Shown here: piece by piece, positions 1-7,257 of the stretch
Layout of the letters: each line of letters opens with the position of its first letter
Numbering within the stretch: position 1 is the stretch's first letter
Origin: Streptomyces griseoluteus
Lineage (GTDB): Bacteria; Actinomycetota; Actinomycetes; Streptomycetales; Streptomycetaceae
Direction of reading: 5' to 3'
Length of the DNA stretch: 64,000 nt
Assembly (NCBI GenBank): GCA_000717735.1
Contig: JOBE01000010.1
Coordinates: 1 to 64,000 of the forward strand
Notes under the pieces: model-generated
The model's input: the letters and a program-made list of their open reading frames with translations, nothing else
Database searches by the model: none
What the model was told of the DNA's origin: nothing
Program-made: the position numbers and the translations under genes

Positions 1-251
1 GTCCTGGACGGGCGCAAGCAGGACGGCGGGGCAGTACGTGCGGTCCCCCGCCCCGTGGCGTGCGTGATGGACGGAAACGACCCCTGGGGGGGGCGGGGTG
101 GGCGTGGCCGAGCGTGGCGGGACCGGTCGTGCGGCGGGGGGGGGGGAGTCGCGCGTGACCGGCGTCCTGGACGGGCGCAAGCAGGACGGCGGGGCAGTAC
201 GTGCGGTCCCCCGCCACGTGGCGTGCGTGATGGACGGCAACGACCGCTGGG
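1..251. repeat. Partial tandem duplication, 88-bp copies
   Basis: Bases 1-88 recur at 164-251 with only about three mismatches. Both copies encode the start of a prenyltransferase-like protein. The offset of 163 bases is not a multiple of three, so the two copies are in different frames. The segment between them is G-rich and contains an uninterrupted run of 11 G at 136-146. The left copy may begin before the window. Confidence 0.85.
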
Positions 252-447
252 CGGAGCGGCGTTCACTGCCACGTACGGAGGGCCAACGGGCCGCCGAGAC
301 CACGGTCATCAAGGCGGCCCGGTCCCTGATCCGCAGCGGAACGTCCGCCGACGAGCTGACCGAGCGGGTGTTCGCCGAGCACCTGCCGTTCCCCGACACC
401 CCCGACGTGGACCTCGTCATCCGCACCTCCGGTGAGCACCGCATCTC
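164..447 (+). pseudogene. Undecaprenyl diphosphate synthase (UppS-type) relic
   Basis: The reading frame shows HVACVMDGNDRWAERR, the signature of cis-prenyltransferases (usually MDGNGRWA), then LPRTEGQRAAE. It then jumps to the late motif DLVIRTSGEHRIS (family DLxIRTxGExRxS). About 100 residues of catalytic core that normally separate these motifs are missing, and the frame then runs into an unrelated gene. The Gly of the first motif is Asp here. The intact enzyme condenses isopentenyl diphosphate onto farnesyl diphosphate to make the cell-wall lipid carrier; this remnant cannot be functional. The clean DNA duplication just upstream suggests the damage is fairly recent. Confidence 0.75.
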
Positions 448-811
448 GACGAACCCGAGGAGACCCGGCGCTACGACGCCTTCGCCGCCTGGTGGCGCGA
501 ACACCAGGCCTCCCTCGACACGGACGGCGACGGTCGCGTCAGCGCCGCCGAGTACGCCGCCGCGGTCCCCTCCCTCGCCGGTCCGGCGCTCATCCGCGTC
601 GCCGAGGTCCTCTTCGACGCGACCGACGAGGACGGCAACGGGAGCATCGACGCGGACGAGCACCGGGCCCTCTTCCGCACCGCGTTCCACCGCGACCTCA
701 CCACCGTCCACGGAAACCTACGGCCGGAGCACCTTCGTGAGCGACTTCCTCTCCTTCATGTCCGCCCGCCGCACGAGCACCCTGTACGACCCCCTCCTCG
801 CGGACGCCTGA
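436..811 (+). pseudogene. EF-hand calcium-binding protein, truncated and frameshifted
   Basis: From about 451, a frame without any start codon reads EPEETRRYDAFAAWW and contains two EF-hand loops: DTDGDGRVSAAE at 517-552 and DEDGNGSIDADE at 625-660. Both carry the calcium-ligand pattern with Gly at position 6 and Glu at position 12. Near 705-715 the frame shifts, and the typical C-terminal part TYGRSTFVSDFLSFMS continues in another frame to the stop at 809-811. The N-terminal half of the usual four-EF-hand calerythrin-like protein is absent, replaced by the UppS relic. It looks like a dead fusion product. Confidence 0.75.
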
Positions 812-885
812 GGCACACCACCGGAACGTCCACCCCGTACACGTCCGCGCGGGCCGACGGTCCGCACATCACCGAGGGGAACATC

Positions 886-1389
886 GTGGAACGCACAGCG
901 CAGGGACCGACGAAGGCGGGGGCGGGGGCCGTGAAGAACATGATCGGCGCGCACCTGTTCCTGGAGCGCGACGGCCTCACCCTCCTCGGGCTGAGGCACC
1001 CGGACTCGGCGTTCGCGCCCGGTCACTGGCACGCCCTGGCCGGTCACGTGGAAAGGGAGAGCGTACGGTCGTGCCTGGTCAGGGAGGCGTACGAAGAGGC
1101 CGGCCTGGTCATCGCCCCGGCCGACCTCACCCTGGTCCACACCGTCCACGTCCTCGACCGCCCGGACGCCGATCCGAGGATCCAGCTGTTCTTCGCCGCG
1201 TCCCGCTGTTCGGGAGCACCGCAGATCCGCGAAGCCGACACATGCACGGCCTGGGGCTGGTGGCCGCTGGACGGTCTGCCGGAGGCGACGGTCGCGTACA
1301 CCCGTGCCGCGATCGAGGGAATCGTCGCCGGCACCACGTACACGGAACTCGGCTGGGATTCCTCCGCCGGCACCGCGGGACGCGGGTGA
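886..1389 (+). CDS. Nudix hydrolase
   Basis: A 167-residue protein with a Nudix motif at about residues 53-75 (GHVERESVRSCLVREAYEEAGL). Such enzymes hydrolyse nucleoside diphosphates linked to another group using Mg2+ held by the REUxEExGU glutamates; the substrate cannot be inferred. The Nudix box is one residue shorter than the canonical G-x5-E-x7-REUxEExGU, having G-x4-E, but the catalytic REAYEEAGL part is intact. The GTG start at 886 follows a GAGGGG ribosome site at 874-879. The C-terminal segment ending TELGW resembles other Streptomyces Nudix proteins. The gene stands alone between relics. Confidence 0.85.
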   Translation: MERTAQGPTKAGAGAVKNMIGAHLFLERDGLTLLGLRHPDSAFAPGHWHALAGHVERESVRSCLVREAYEEAGLVIAPADLTLVHTVHVLDRPDADPRIQLFFAASRCSGAPQIREADTCTAWGWWPLDGLPEATVAYTRAAIEGIVAGTTYTELGWDSSAGTAGRG

Positions 1390-1498
1390 ACGGGAAGGTG
1401 AATACGGTTCCGCACAGCGCCCCGTACCGGCTCGAACCCGGGCCGGCGGACTTCGCGTCCGTCCTGACTTCCCTGCGGCGGGGCTGATCCCGGCCTTG

Positions 1499-1876
1499 TC
1501 ACTTCTCCCGGTACGTCTCGTCAGCCACGAGCACCGACGTGAAGTGGACCGGGAGGCCGTTCTCGTACCGCCGGACCTCCTTTGAGGTGTCCCGAGTAAA
1601 GGCCAGGGTGACACCGGGGACGTACGGGGCTCGCGGGTCGTCGTCATCGACCTGCCAGCCCTTACGGGCGACGTGGGCGAGGATCTCGTCGGCGGGGGTG
1701 CGGAAGACGTCCAGGCCGTCCAGCAGGACGTGGACGTCCGTGCCCTCGTCCTCGTCGGGCCCCCAGACGGTGACGGCGGTGACCTGACGGTCGCATTCGA
1801 GGGCCGCCTGGAATCCGATGCCGTCGTACTCGACGCAGACCAGGTCGAAGTCGCGTACCGCGTCGGCCGGATACAC
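1499..1876 (-). CDS. Hypothetical protein, probably truncated at the N terminus
   Basis: This frame gives about 125 residues from a possible GTG at 1876-1874. It contains acidic stretches (WGPDEDEGTD and VDDDDPRAP) and a conserved-looking core, DVFRTPADEILAHVARKGW, as in small uncharacterised actinobacterial proteins. The open frame extends further upstream to 2044, but that part is antisense to a fumarylacetoacetate-hydrolase remnant on the other strand, so it is unlikely to be native. No good ribosome site precedes the GTG. The likeliest reading is a gene that lost its 5' end where the two remnants join near 1880-1893. Function unknown. Confidence 0.5.
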   Translation of the reverse strand: MYPADAVRDFDLVCVEYDGIGFQAALECDRQVTAVTVWGPDEDEGTDVHVLLDGLDVFRTPADEILAHVARKGWQVDDDDPRAPYVPGVTLAFTRDTSKEVRRYENGLPVHFTSVLVADETYREK

Positions 1877-1892
1877 CCGGGGAGTCTCTGGT

Positions 1893-2257
1893 GAGGACCG
1901 CTCCACCCGCAAGTCCTTCGACACCTGCACCCCGATCGGCCCCTGGGTCGTGACCGCCGACGAGATCCCCGACCCCGACCGGCTCGACCTGCGCTGCGAC
2001 GTGGCAGGCGAGGCGCGCCGGCGCACCAGCACCGCGGACCTCATCTTCGGTGTCCGTGAACTGGTCGCCTACGCCTCGTCGGTGATGACCTGTACCCGGG
2101 CGACGTGAGCGCCACGGGCACCCCGGCAGGTGTCGGCCCGCTCGGCCACGGCGACCGCGTGGTCGTGGAGATCGAGCGCGTCGGCCGGCTGGAGGTGGGC
2201 GTGGACGCTTTCAGGGCCGTGCCCTACACCACCCGCCCGGTCCACCGCCGCGCCTGA
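1893..2257 (+). pseudogene. Fumarylacetoacetate hydrolase family protein, 3' fragment with frameshift
   Basis: The frame from about 1893 reads KSFDTCTPIGPWVVTADEIPDP, then [20 protein letters not shown], a hallmark of FAH-family hydrolases and isomerases of aromatic catabolism. One base is missing near 2091, where an intact gene would read ATGACC followed by a CTG codon. After restoring the frame, the C terminus continues as [20 protein letters not shown] and ends at TGA 2255-2257. The N-terminal half is absent. Both lesions make it a pseudogene. Confidence 0.8.
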
Positions 2258-2287
2258 CCGCGGGCTCGTCCGACGGTGCGCGCGAGC

Positions 2288-2905
2288 TCAGCCCCCCTCT
2301 CGTGGCCAGTCGGGGGCGGGGTCCTCCGCGAGCAGGGGGCGGAGGGCGCCGAGGGCCGCGCCGATGCAGACGTCCCGCAGTTGGGTGCGGGTGCAGGTCT
2401 CGTGGGTGAGCCAGTCCACGCAGAGGACCTGGACGAAGACCAGCCAGCTCTTCAGGACGCCGGAGACGGCTTCACGGGCGCCGTCGTCCGTGAGCGGGAG
2501 GCCCGCCAGCAGCCGGGCGCGAAGCGCGTCCAGTTCGTTCGTCATGATCGTCTGGATCACCGGGTCGCCCGCGAGGACCCGGTTCGCGGTGAGGACGGCG
2601 TTGCGGTTCGCCACGAAGTAGTCGAGATGGACGTCCATGCCCTGGGTGAGCTGCTCCACCAGGGACTGCGTGGGGTCGAACCGCGTCTCGGCGAGCAGCC
2701 GGTCGGCCGCCTGCTGGTAGATGGCCGCGAAGAGGGCGTGCTTGGTGGGGAAGTGACGGTAGAGCAGGGCGCGGGAGACCCCGGCCTGTTCGGCGACCTC
2801 CTCCATCAGCACGTCGGCGTACGGGTGGGCGGCGAAGAGCCGTGCGCCGACGGCGAGGAGCTGGGCGCGGCGGTCGGCGGGGGTGAGTCTTCGGCGAGGA
2901 GGCAC
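2288..2905 (-). CDS. TetR family transcriptional regulator
   Basis: A 205-residue protein with an N-terminal TetR DNA-binding domain; the helix-turn-helix is at about residues 34-54 (MEEVAEQAGVSRALLYRHF). The C-terminal ligand-binding domain is divergent, so the inducer is unknown. The gene is divergent from the DUF4345-type membrane protein gene at 2995. The 89-bp interval holds two nearly identical palindromes, so it very likely represses itself and that neighbour. Length is normal for the family and the gene is intact. Confidence 0.92.
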   Translation of the reverse strand: MPPRRRLTPADRRAQLLAVGARLFAAHPYADVLMEEVAEQAGVSRALLYRHFPTKHALFAAIYQQAADRLLAETRFDPTQSLVEQLTQGMDVHLDYFVANRNAVLTANRVLAGDPVIQTIMTNELDALRARLLAGLPLTDDGAREAVSGVLKSWLVFVQVLCVDWLTHETCTRTQLRDVCIGAALGALRPLLAEDPAPDWPREGG

Positions 2906-2916
2906 GAGCGAAGCCT

Positions 2917-2972
2917 AGTTGACATGTGTCTACTCGCGCGGGACCTTAGTAGACGCATGTCAACTAAGGTCC
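2917..2972. promoter_or_regulatory. Twin TetR-type operators between divergent genes
   Basis: AGTTGACATGTGTCTACT at 2917-2934 reappears inverted, with one change, as AGTAGACGCATGTCAACT at 2948-2965. Each is itself a partial palindrome centred on GACA..TGTC, and the centres are 31 bp apart, about three helical turns. The right copy lies inside a larger inverted repeat with perfect 10-bp arms (GGACCTTAGT at 2941-2950 and ACTAAGGTCC at 2963-2972). The placement between a TetR gene and its divergent neighbour suits an autoregulatory operator; binding is inferred. Confidence 0.8.
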
Positions 2973-2994
2973 GCCATGACTGCTCGGAGGAACC

Positions 2995-3408
2995 ATGGCC
3001 AGAACTCTGCGCGCACTCACACGACTGATGGGCTGGGCCTGCGTGCTGATCGGCCTGCTCCACGTGGCACTCGGCAACGCCGCGACCCCCGGCGCCGGTT
3101 CCGCCGGCCCCACGATCGACAGCTGGGGCAGGTTCATGGGGGCCGCCTTCGCGGGCTACGGGCTGGCCTGGCTGTGGGCCGCGCGACAGCGCCCGATCCC
3201 GGCCCAGGTGGTGCGGTGGCTGGCCGGCGTCTTCCTGCTGGGCGGCGTGGGCCGACTGATCTCGCTCGCCGTGCACGGCTGGCCACATGGATTCCAGATC
3301 GTGCTGACGGTGATCGAGCTCGCCCTGCCGCCGGTCTTCTTCTGGCTGGCCGACGCCGAGGAGCGGGCCGCGCGGAGCCACGCAGAGGCCGTACCCGCCG
3401 AACGGTAG
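2995..3408 (+). CDS. DUF4345-type small membrane protein
   Basis: A 137-residue integral membrane protein with about four hydrophobic segments: residues 10-28, 45-62, 70-90 and 98-118. The arrangement matches small DUF4345-like proteins that are often placed next to TetR regulators. No biochemical function is established for the family. A CGGAGGA ribosome site precedes ATG 2995. A strong rho-independent terminator begins 66 bp after the stop. Control by the divergent TetR protein is inferred from the shared operators. Confidence 0.75.
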   Translation: MARTLRALTRLMGWACVLIGLLHVALGNAATPGAGSAGPTIDSWGRFMGAAFAGYGLAWLWAARQRPIPAQVVRWLAGVFLLGGVGRLISLAVHGWPHGFQIVLTVIELALPPVFFWLADAEERAARSHAEAVPAER

Positions 3409-3474
3409 GCACGCCTGCGGCCGCCCTCACCCGGCCGACCGGGATCGGGCTCGCCCCACCCTTCACCGCTACCG

Positions 3475-3516
3475 CCACCGCGCGCCCGCTGACGAAGCGG
3501 GTGCGCGGTGGTTTTT
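3475..3516 (+). terminator. Rho-independent terminator
   Basis: CCACCGCGC at 3475-3483 pairs with GCGCGGTGG at 3503-3511. The stem continues inward with CCCGCT against AGCGGG, and five T follow at 3512-3516. It is a classic terminator for the gene ending at 3408 and isolates it from the rhamnose operon. Confidence 0.85.
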
Positions 3517-3540
3517 GGGTATCCGTCCGACGGCGTTGAT

Positions 3541-3550
3541 GAAACGTTTC
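3541..3550. promoter_or_regulatory. Palindrome GAAACGTTTC, possible LacI-type half of a regulatory pair
   Basis: A perfect 10-bp palindrome with the central CG typical of LacI/GalR operators. It lies about 130 bp upstream of the rhaI promoter, and a second palindrome sits just after that promoter. A looping pair is possible but not shown. Confidence 0.45.
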
Positions 3551-3671
3551 GACACTCCCTGGGCAGCCCGGACCGGATCCCGACCAGGCCCTGCGGGCGA
3601 TCCCGGGGCCCGCCTCTGCCCACCGCAGGGGAATTGGGCCGCTCAGGGCGAGCCACTGACCGCCCAACACC

Positions 3672-3723
3672 TTGACGGCCACCCGGGCCCGAGCTAGCTT
3701 CCTCCACGGAATGAATCGATTCA
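3672..3723 (+). promoter_or_regulatory. rha operon promoter with LacI-type operator
   Basis: TTGACG at 3672-3677 and TAGCTT at 3695-3700 are 17 bp apart, a good vegetative sigma-factor promoter. A perfect 12-bp palindrome TGAATCGATTCA at 3712-3723 begins about where transcription would start, the usual position for a LacI-family repressor. rhaI begins 69 bp further on. No LacI-family gene lies in the window, so the repressor would be encoded elsewhere. Confidence 0.75.
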
Positions 3724-3791
3724 CATAGTCGGTTCCACACTCCTCGGCCCCGCTTCCGGGGGCCCTCTCTTCCAGTCATCCCGAGGTGACC

Positions 3792-4958
3792 ATGCCTGAC
3801 ATCGCCGCCGTGAAGGCCGCACTCGCCGGCCAGCGGATCGAGACACCCTCCTGGGGCTACGGGAACTCCGGCACCCGATTCAAGGTGTTCGCGCAGGCGG
3901 GAGTGCCCCGCACCCCGTTCGAGAAGCTCGACGACGCCGCCCAGGTCCACGCCTTCACCGGCGTCGCCCCCAAGGTCTCGCTGCACATCCCGTGGGACCG
4001 GGTCGAGGACTATGCGGCCCTGGCGGCGTACGCGAAGGAGCGCGGCCTGGAGCTGGGCGCGATCAACTCCAACACCTTCCAGGACGACGACTACAAGCTG
4101 GGCAGCGTCTGCCACCCCGACGCGAAGGTGCGCCGCAAGTCCGTCGACCACCTCCTGGAGTGCGTCGACATCATGGACGCCACCGGCTCCACCGACCTCA
4201 AGCTGTGGTTCGCCGACGGTACGAACTACCCCGGCCAGGACGACGTCGTGGGCCGTCAGGACCGGCTGGCCGAGGCGCTGGCCGAGGTGTACGCGCGGCT
4301 CGGCGACGAGCAGCGCCTGCTCCTCGAGTACAAGTTCTTCGAGCCCGCCTTCTACACCACCGACGTGCCGGACTGGGGAACCTCGTACGCGCACTGCCTC
4401 AAGCTGGGCCCGAAGGCCCAGGTGGTCGTGGACACCGGGCACCACGCTCCCGGCACGAACATCGAGTTCATCGTCGCGTTCCTCCTGCGGGAGGGGAAGC
4501 TCGGCGGCTTCGACTTCAACTCGCGCTTCTACGCCGACGACGACCTGATGGTCGGCTCGGCCGACCCCTTCCAGCTCTTCCGGATCATGCACGAGGTCGC
4601 CAAGAACGGCGGTCTGGACGCGGCCATGAACGTGGCCTTCATGCTCGACCAGTGCCACAACATCGAGGCGAAGATCCCGGCCGTGATCCGCTCGGTGATG
4701 AACGTCCAGGAGGCCACCGCCAAGGCCCTCCTCGTCGACCTCGACGCGCTGCGCGACGCCCAGCGGGCCGGTGACGTGCTCGCCGCCAACGCGGTCCTGA
4801 TGGACGCCTACAACACCGATGTCCGCCCCCTGCTGCGTGAACTCCGCCAGGAACAGGGTCTGGCCCCCGACCCGGTCGCCGCCTACCGCGACTCCGGCCG
4901 GCAGGAGCGGATCGCCGCCGAGCGCGTCGGGGGCGAGCAGGCCGGCTGGGGCGCGTGA
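3792..4958 (+). CDS. rhaI: L-rhamnose isomerase
   Basis: A 388-residue TIM-barrel isomerase of the Pseudomonas/rhizobial RhaI type that converts L-rhamnose to L-rhamnulose in the cytoplasm. Metal-binding segments are visible: the Glu in LLLEYKFFEP, the Asp and His in VVVDTGHHAPGTNIE, and the acidic FDFNSRFYADDDL. ATG 3792 is chosen over an in-frame GTG six bases earlier because GAGGTG at 3783-3788 serves as ribosome site. First gene of an operon; rhaD begins 74 bp downstream, and the promoter and palindromic operator lie just upstream. Confidence 0.93.
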   Translation: MPDIAAVKAALAGQRIETPSWGYGNSGTRFKVFAQAGVPRTPFEKLDDAAQVHAFTGVAPKVSLHIPWDRVEDYAALAAYAKERGLELGAINSNTFQDDDYKLGSVCHPDAKVRRKSVDHLLECVDIMDATGSTDLKLWFADGTNYPGQDDVVGRQDRLAEALAEVYARLGDEQRLLLEYKFFEPAFYTTDVPDWGTSYAHCLKLGPKAQVVVDTGHHAPGTNIEFIVAFLLREGKLGGFDFNSRFYADDDLMVGSADPFQLFRIMHEVAKNGGLDAAMNVAFMLDQCHNIEAKIPAVIRSVMNVQEATAKALLVDLDALRDAQRAGDVLAANAVLMDAYNTDVRPLLRELRQEQGLAPDPVAAYRDSGRQERIAAERVGGEQAGWGA

Positions 4959-5032
4959 CCGGCCCGTTCGCGAGTCCCCACGTCATCAGCCGCCCACGTC
5001 ATCAGCCTGAACAACCAAGAGGAACAGTCATC

Positions 5033-7072
5033 ATGACCCTCCACCCCGCCGTCGACGCGCTCCTTGGACGCTCGAACCGTCTCGGATCCGACCCGCGCAA
5101 CACCAACTACGCGGGCGGCAACACCTCTGCCAAGGGCACCGCCACCGACCCGGTCACCGGCCAGGACGTGGACCTGCTGTGGGTCAAGGGCTCCGGAGGC
5201 GACCTCGGCACCCTCACCGAGTCCGGCCTCGCGGTGCTGCGCGTGGACCGGCTGCACGCCCTGAGGGCCGTCTACCCGGGCGTGGAGCGCGAGGACGAGA
5301 TGGTCGCCGCCTTCGACCACTGCGCGTATGGGAAGGGCGGTGCCGCTCCGTCGATCGACACGGCGATGCACGGCCTGGTGGACGCGGCCCACGTCGACCA
5401 CCTCCACCCCGACTCCGGCATCGCCCTGGCCTGCGCCGCCGACGGCGAGAAGCTCACCGCCGACTGCTTCGGGGACACCGTCGTCTGGGTTCCCTGGCGC
5501 CGCCCCGGCTTCCAGCTCGGCCTGGACATCGCCGACGTCAAAAGGGCGAACCCGCAGGCGATCGGCTGCATCCTCGGCGGGCACGGCATCACCGCCTGGG
5601 GCGACACCTCGGAGGAGTGCGAGCGCAACGCGCTCCACATCATCCGCACCGCCGAGACCTTCCTCGCCGAGCGCGGTCGGCCGGAGCCCTTCGGCCCCGT
5701 GATCGAGGGGTACGAGTCCCTTCCGGAGGAGGCGCGCCGGGAGCGGGCCGCCGCCCTCGCTCCGCACATCCGGGCGATCGCGTCCCAGGACCGGCCGCAG
5801 GTCGGCCACTTCACCGACGCCGACGAGGTCCTCGACTTCGTCGCACGCGCCGAGCACCCCCGGCTCGCGGCCCTGGGCACCTCCTGCCCGGACCACTTCC
5901 TGCGCACCAAGGTCCGTCCGCTCGTCCTGGACCTGCCCGCCTCCGCGCCGCTGGAGGAGGCGGTCGCCCGGCTGAAGGAACTCCACACCGCCTACCGCGA
6001 GGAGTACGCGGCCTACTACGCGCGGCACGCCACCGCCGGCTCCCCCGCGATGCGCGGCGCGGACCCGGCGATCGTGCTGGTCCCGGGCGTCGGGATGTTC
6101 TCCTTCGGCAAGGACAAGCAGACCGCCCGGGTCGCGGGCGAGTTCTACGTCAACGCGATCAACGTGATGCGCGGCGCCGAGGCCGTCTCCTCCTACGCCC
6201 CCATCCAGGAGTCGGAGAAGTTCCGCATCGAGTACTGGGACCTTGAGGAGGCCAAGCTGCGGCGCATGCCGCAGCCGAAGCCGCTGGCCACCCGGGTGGC
6301 ACTCGTGACGGGCGCCGGCTCCGGCATCGGCAAGGCCGTCGCGCACCGGCTGGTCGCCGAGGGGGCCTGCGTCGTGGTCGCCGACCTCAACGCCGAGAAC
6401 GCGGCGGCCGTGGCCGACGAGCTGGGCGGCTCGGACAAGGCGGTGGCGGTCACGGTCGACGTCACCTCCGAGGAGCAGATCGCCGAGGCGTTCCAGGCCG
6501 CCGCCCTCGCCTTCGGCGGTGTCGACCTGGTGGTCAACAACGCCGGCATCTCCATCTCCAAGCCGCTCCTGGAGACCACGGCCCGCGACTGGGACCTGCA
6601 GCACGACATCATGGCCCGCGGCTCGTTCCTCGTGTCCCGCGAGGCCGCCCGGATCATGATCGAGCAGGGCCTCGGCGGCGACATCGTCTACATCGCCTCC
6701 AAGAACGCGGTCTTCGCCGGTCCGAACAACATCGCCTACTCGGCCACCAAGGCCGACCAGGCCCACCAGGTCCGCCTGCTGGCGGCGGAGCTGGGCGAGC
6801 ACGGCATCCGCGTCAACGGCGTCAACCCGGACGGGGTGGTGCGCGGCTCCGGCATCTTCGCCGCGGGCTGGGGCGCCCAGCGGGCCGCCACGTACGGCAT
6901 CGAGGAGAACGAGCTCGGCGAGTTCTACGCCCAGCGGACCCTGCTCAAGCGCGAGGTCCTCCCGGAGCACGTCGCGAACGCGGTCTTCGCCCTCACCGGC
7001 GGGGACCTCACCCACACGACCGGCCTGCACGTCCCCGTCGACGCCGGCGTCGCGGCCGCCTTCCTGCGCTGA
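5033..7072 (+). CDS. rhaD: Bifunctional rhamnulose-1-phosphate aldolase / lactaldehyde dehydrogenase
   Basis: A 679-residue fusion. Residues 1-400 form a class II aldolase domain, with zinc ligands in HLHPDSG (His123, His125) and in GGHGITAWG. It would split L-rhamnulose-1-phosphate into dihydroxyacetone phosphate and L-lactaldehyde. Residues from about 420 form a short-chain dehydrogenase with the NAD motif VTGAGSGIGKAV and a catalytic YSATK, expected to oxidise lactaldehyde to L-lactate. This fused form is known in actinobacteria and Bacillus. AAGAGGA at 5017-5023 precedes ATG 5033. It supplies the substrate of the LutABC system encoded downstream. Confidence 0.93.
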   Translation: MTLHPAVDALLGRSNRLGSDPRNTNYAGGNTSAKGTATDPVTGQDVDLLWVKGSGGDLGTLTESGLAVLRVDRLHALRAVYPGVEREDEMVAAFDHCAYGKGGAAPSIDTAMHGLVDAAHVDHLHPDSGIALACAADGEKLTADCFGDTVVWVPWRRPGFQLGLDIADVKRANPQAIGCILGGHGITAWGDTSEECERNALHIIRTAETFLAERGRPEPFGPVIEGYESLPEEARRERAAALAPHIRAIASQDRPQVGHFTDADEVLDFVARAEHPRLAALGTSCPDHFLRTKVRPLVLDLPASAPLEEAVARLKELHTAYREEYAAYYARHATAGSPAMRGADPAIVLVPGVGMFSFGKDKQTARVAGEFYVNAINVMRGAEAVSSYAPIQESEKFRIEYWDLEEAKLRRMPQPKPLATRVALVTGAGSGIGKAVAHRLVAEGACVVVADLNAENAAAVADELGGSDKAVAVTVDVTSEEQIAEAFQAAALAFGGVDLVVNNAGISISKPLLETTARDWDLQHDIMARGSFLVSREAARIMIEQGLGGDIVYIASKNAVFAGPNNIAYSATKADQAHQVRLLAAELGEHGIRVNGVNPDGVVRGSGIFAAGWGAQRAATYGIEENELGEFYAQRTLLKREVLPEHVANAVFALTGGDLTHTTGLHVPVDAGVAAAFLR

Positions 7073-7257
7073 CCGCCCCCTCATCGCCCTGGGGCCGGTG
7101 ACTGACGCACCGGCCCCGGGGGCGTCCGCGGACCGGCGGCGCGATGCCGTACGGGAACCGGCCCTGACACCGTGCACGCACGGCGCCGCCGGTCCGCCTC
7201 CGTCTTCGTCCTCCTTCTCGTTCCCCGATGAGCCGCCCGCACCGCGGAGGTACCCCC

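Noticed and set aside
1818..2108. Frame treated as an intact protein opposite the 1499-1876 gene
   Set aside because: It contains the middle of a fumarylacetoacetate hydrolase and ends at a frameshift, so it is only part of a pseudogene.
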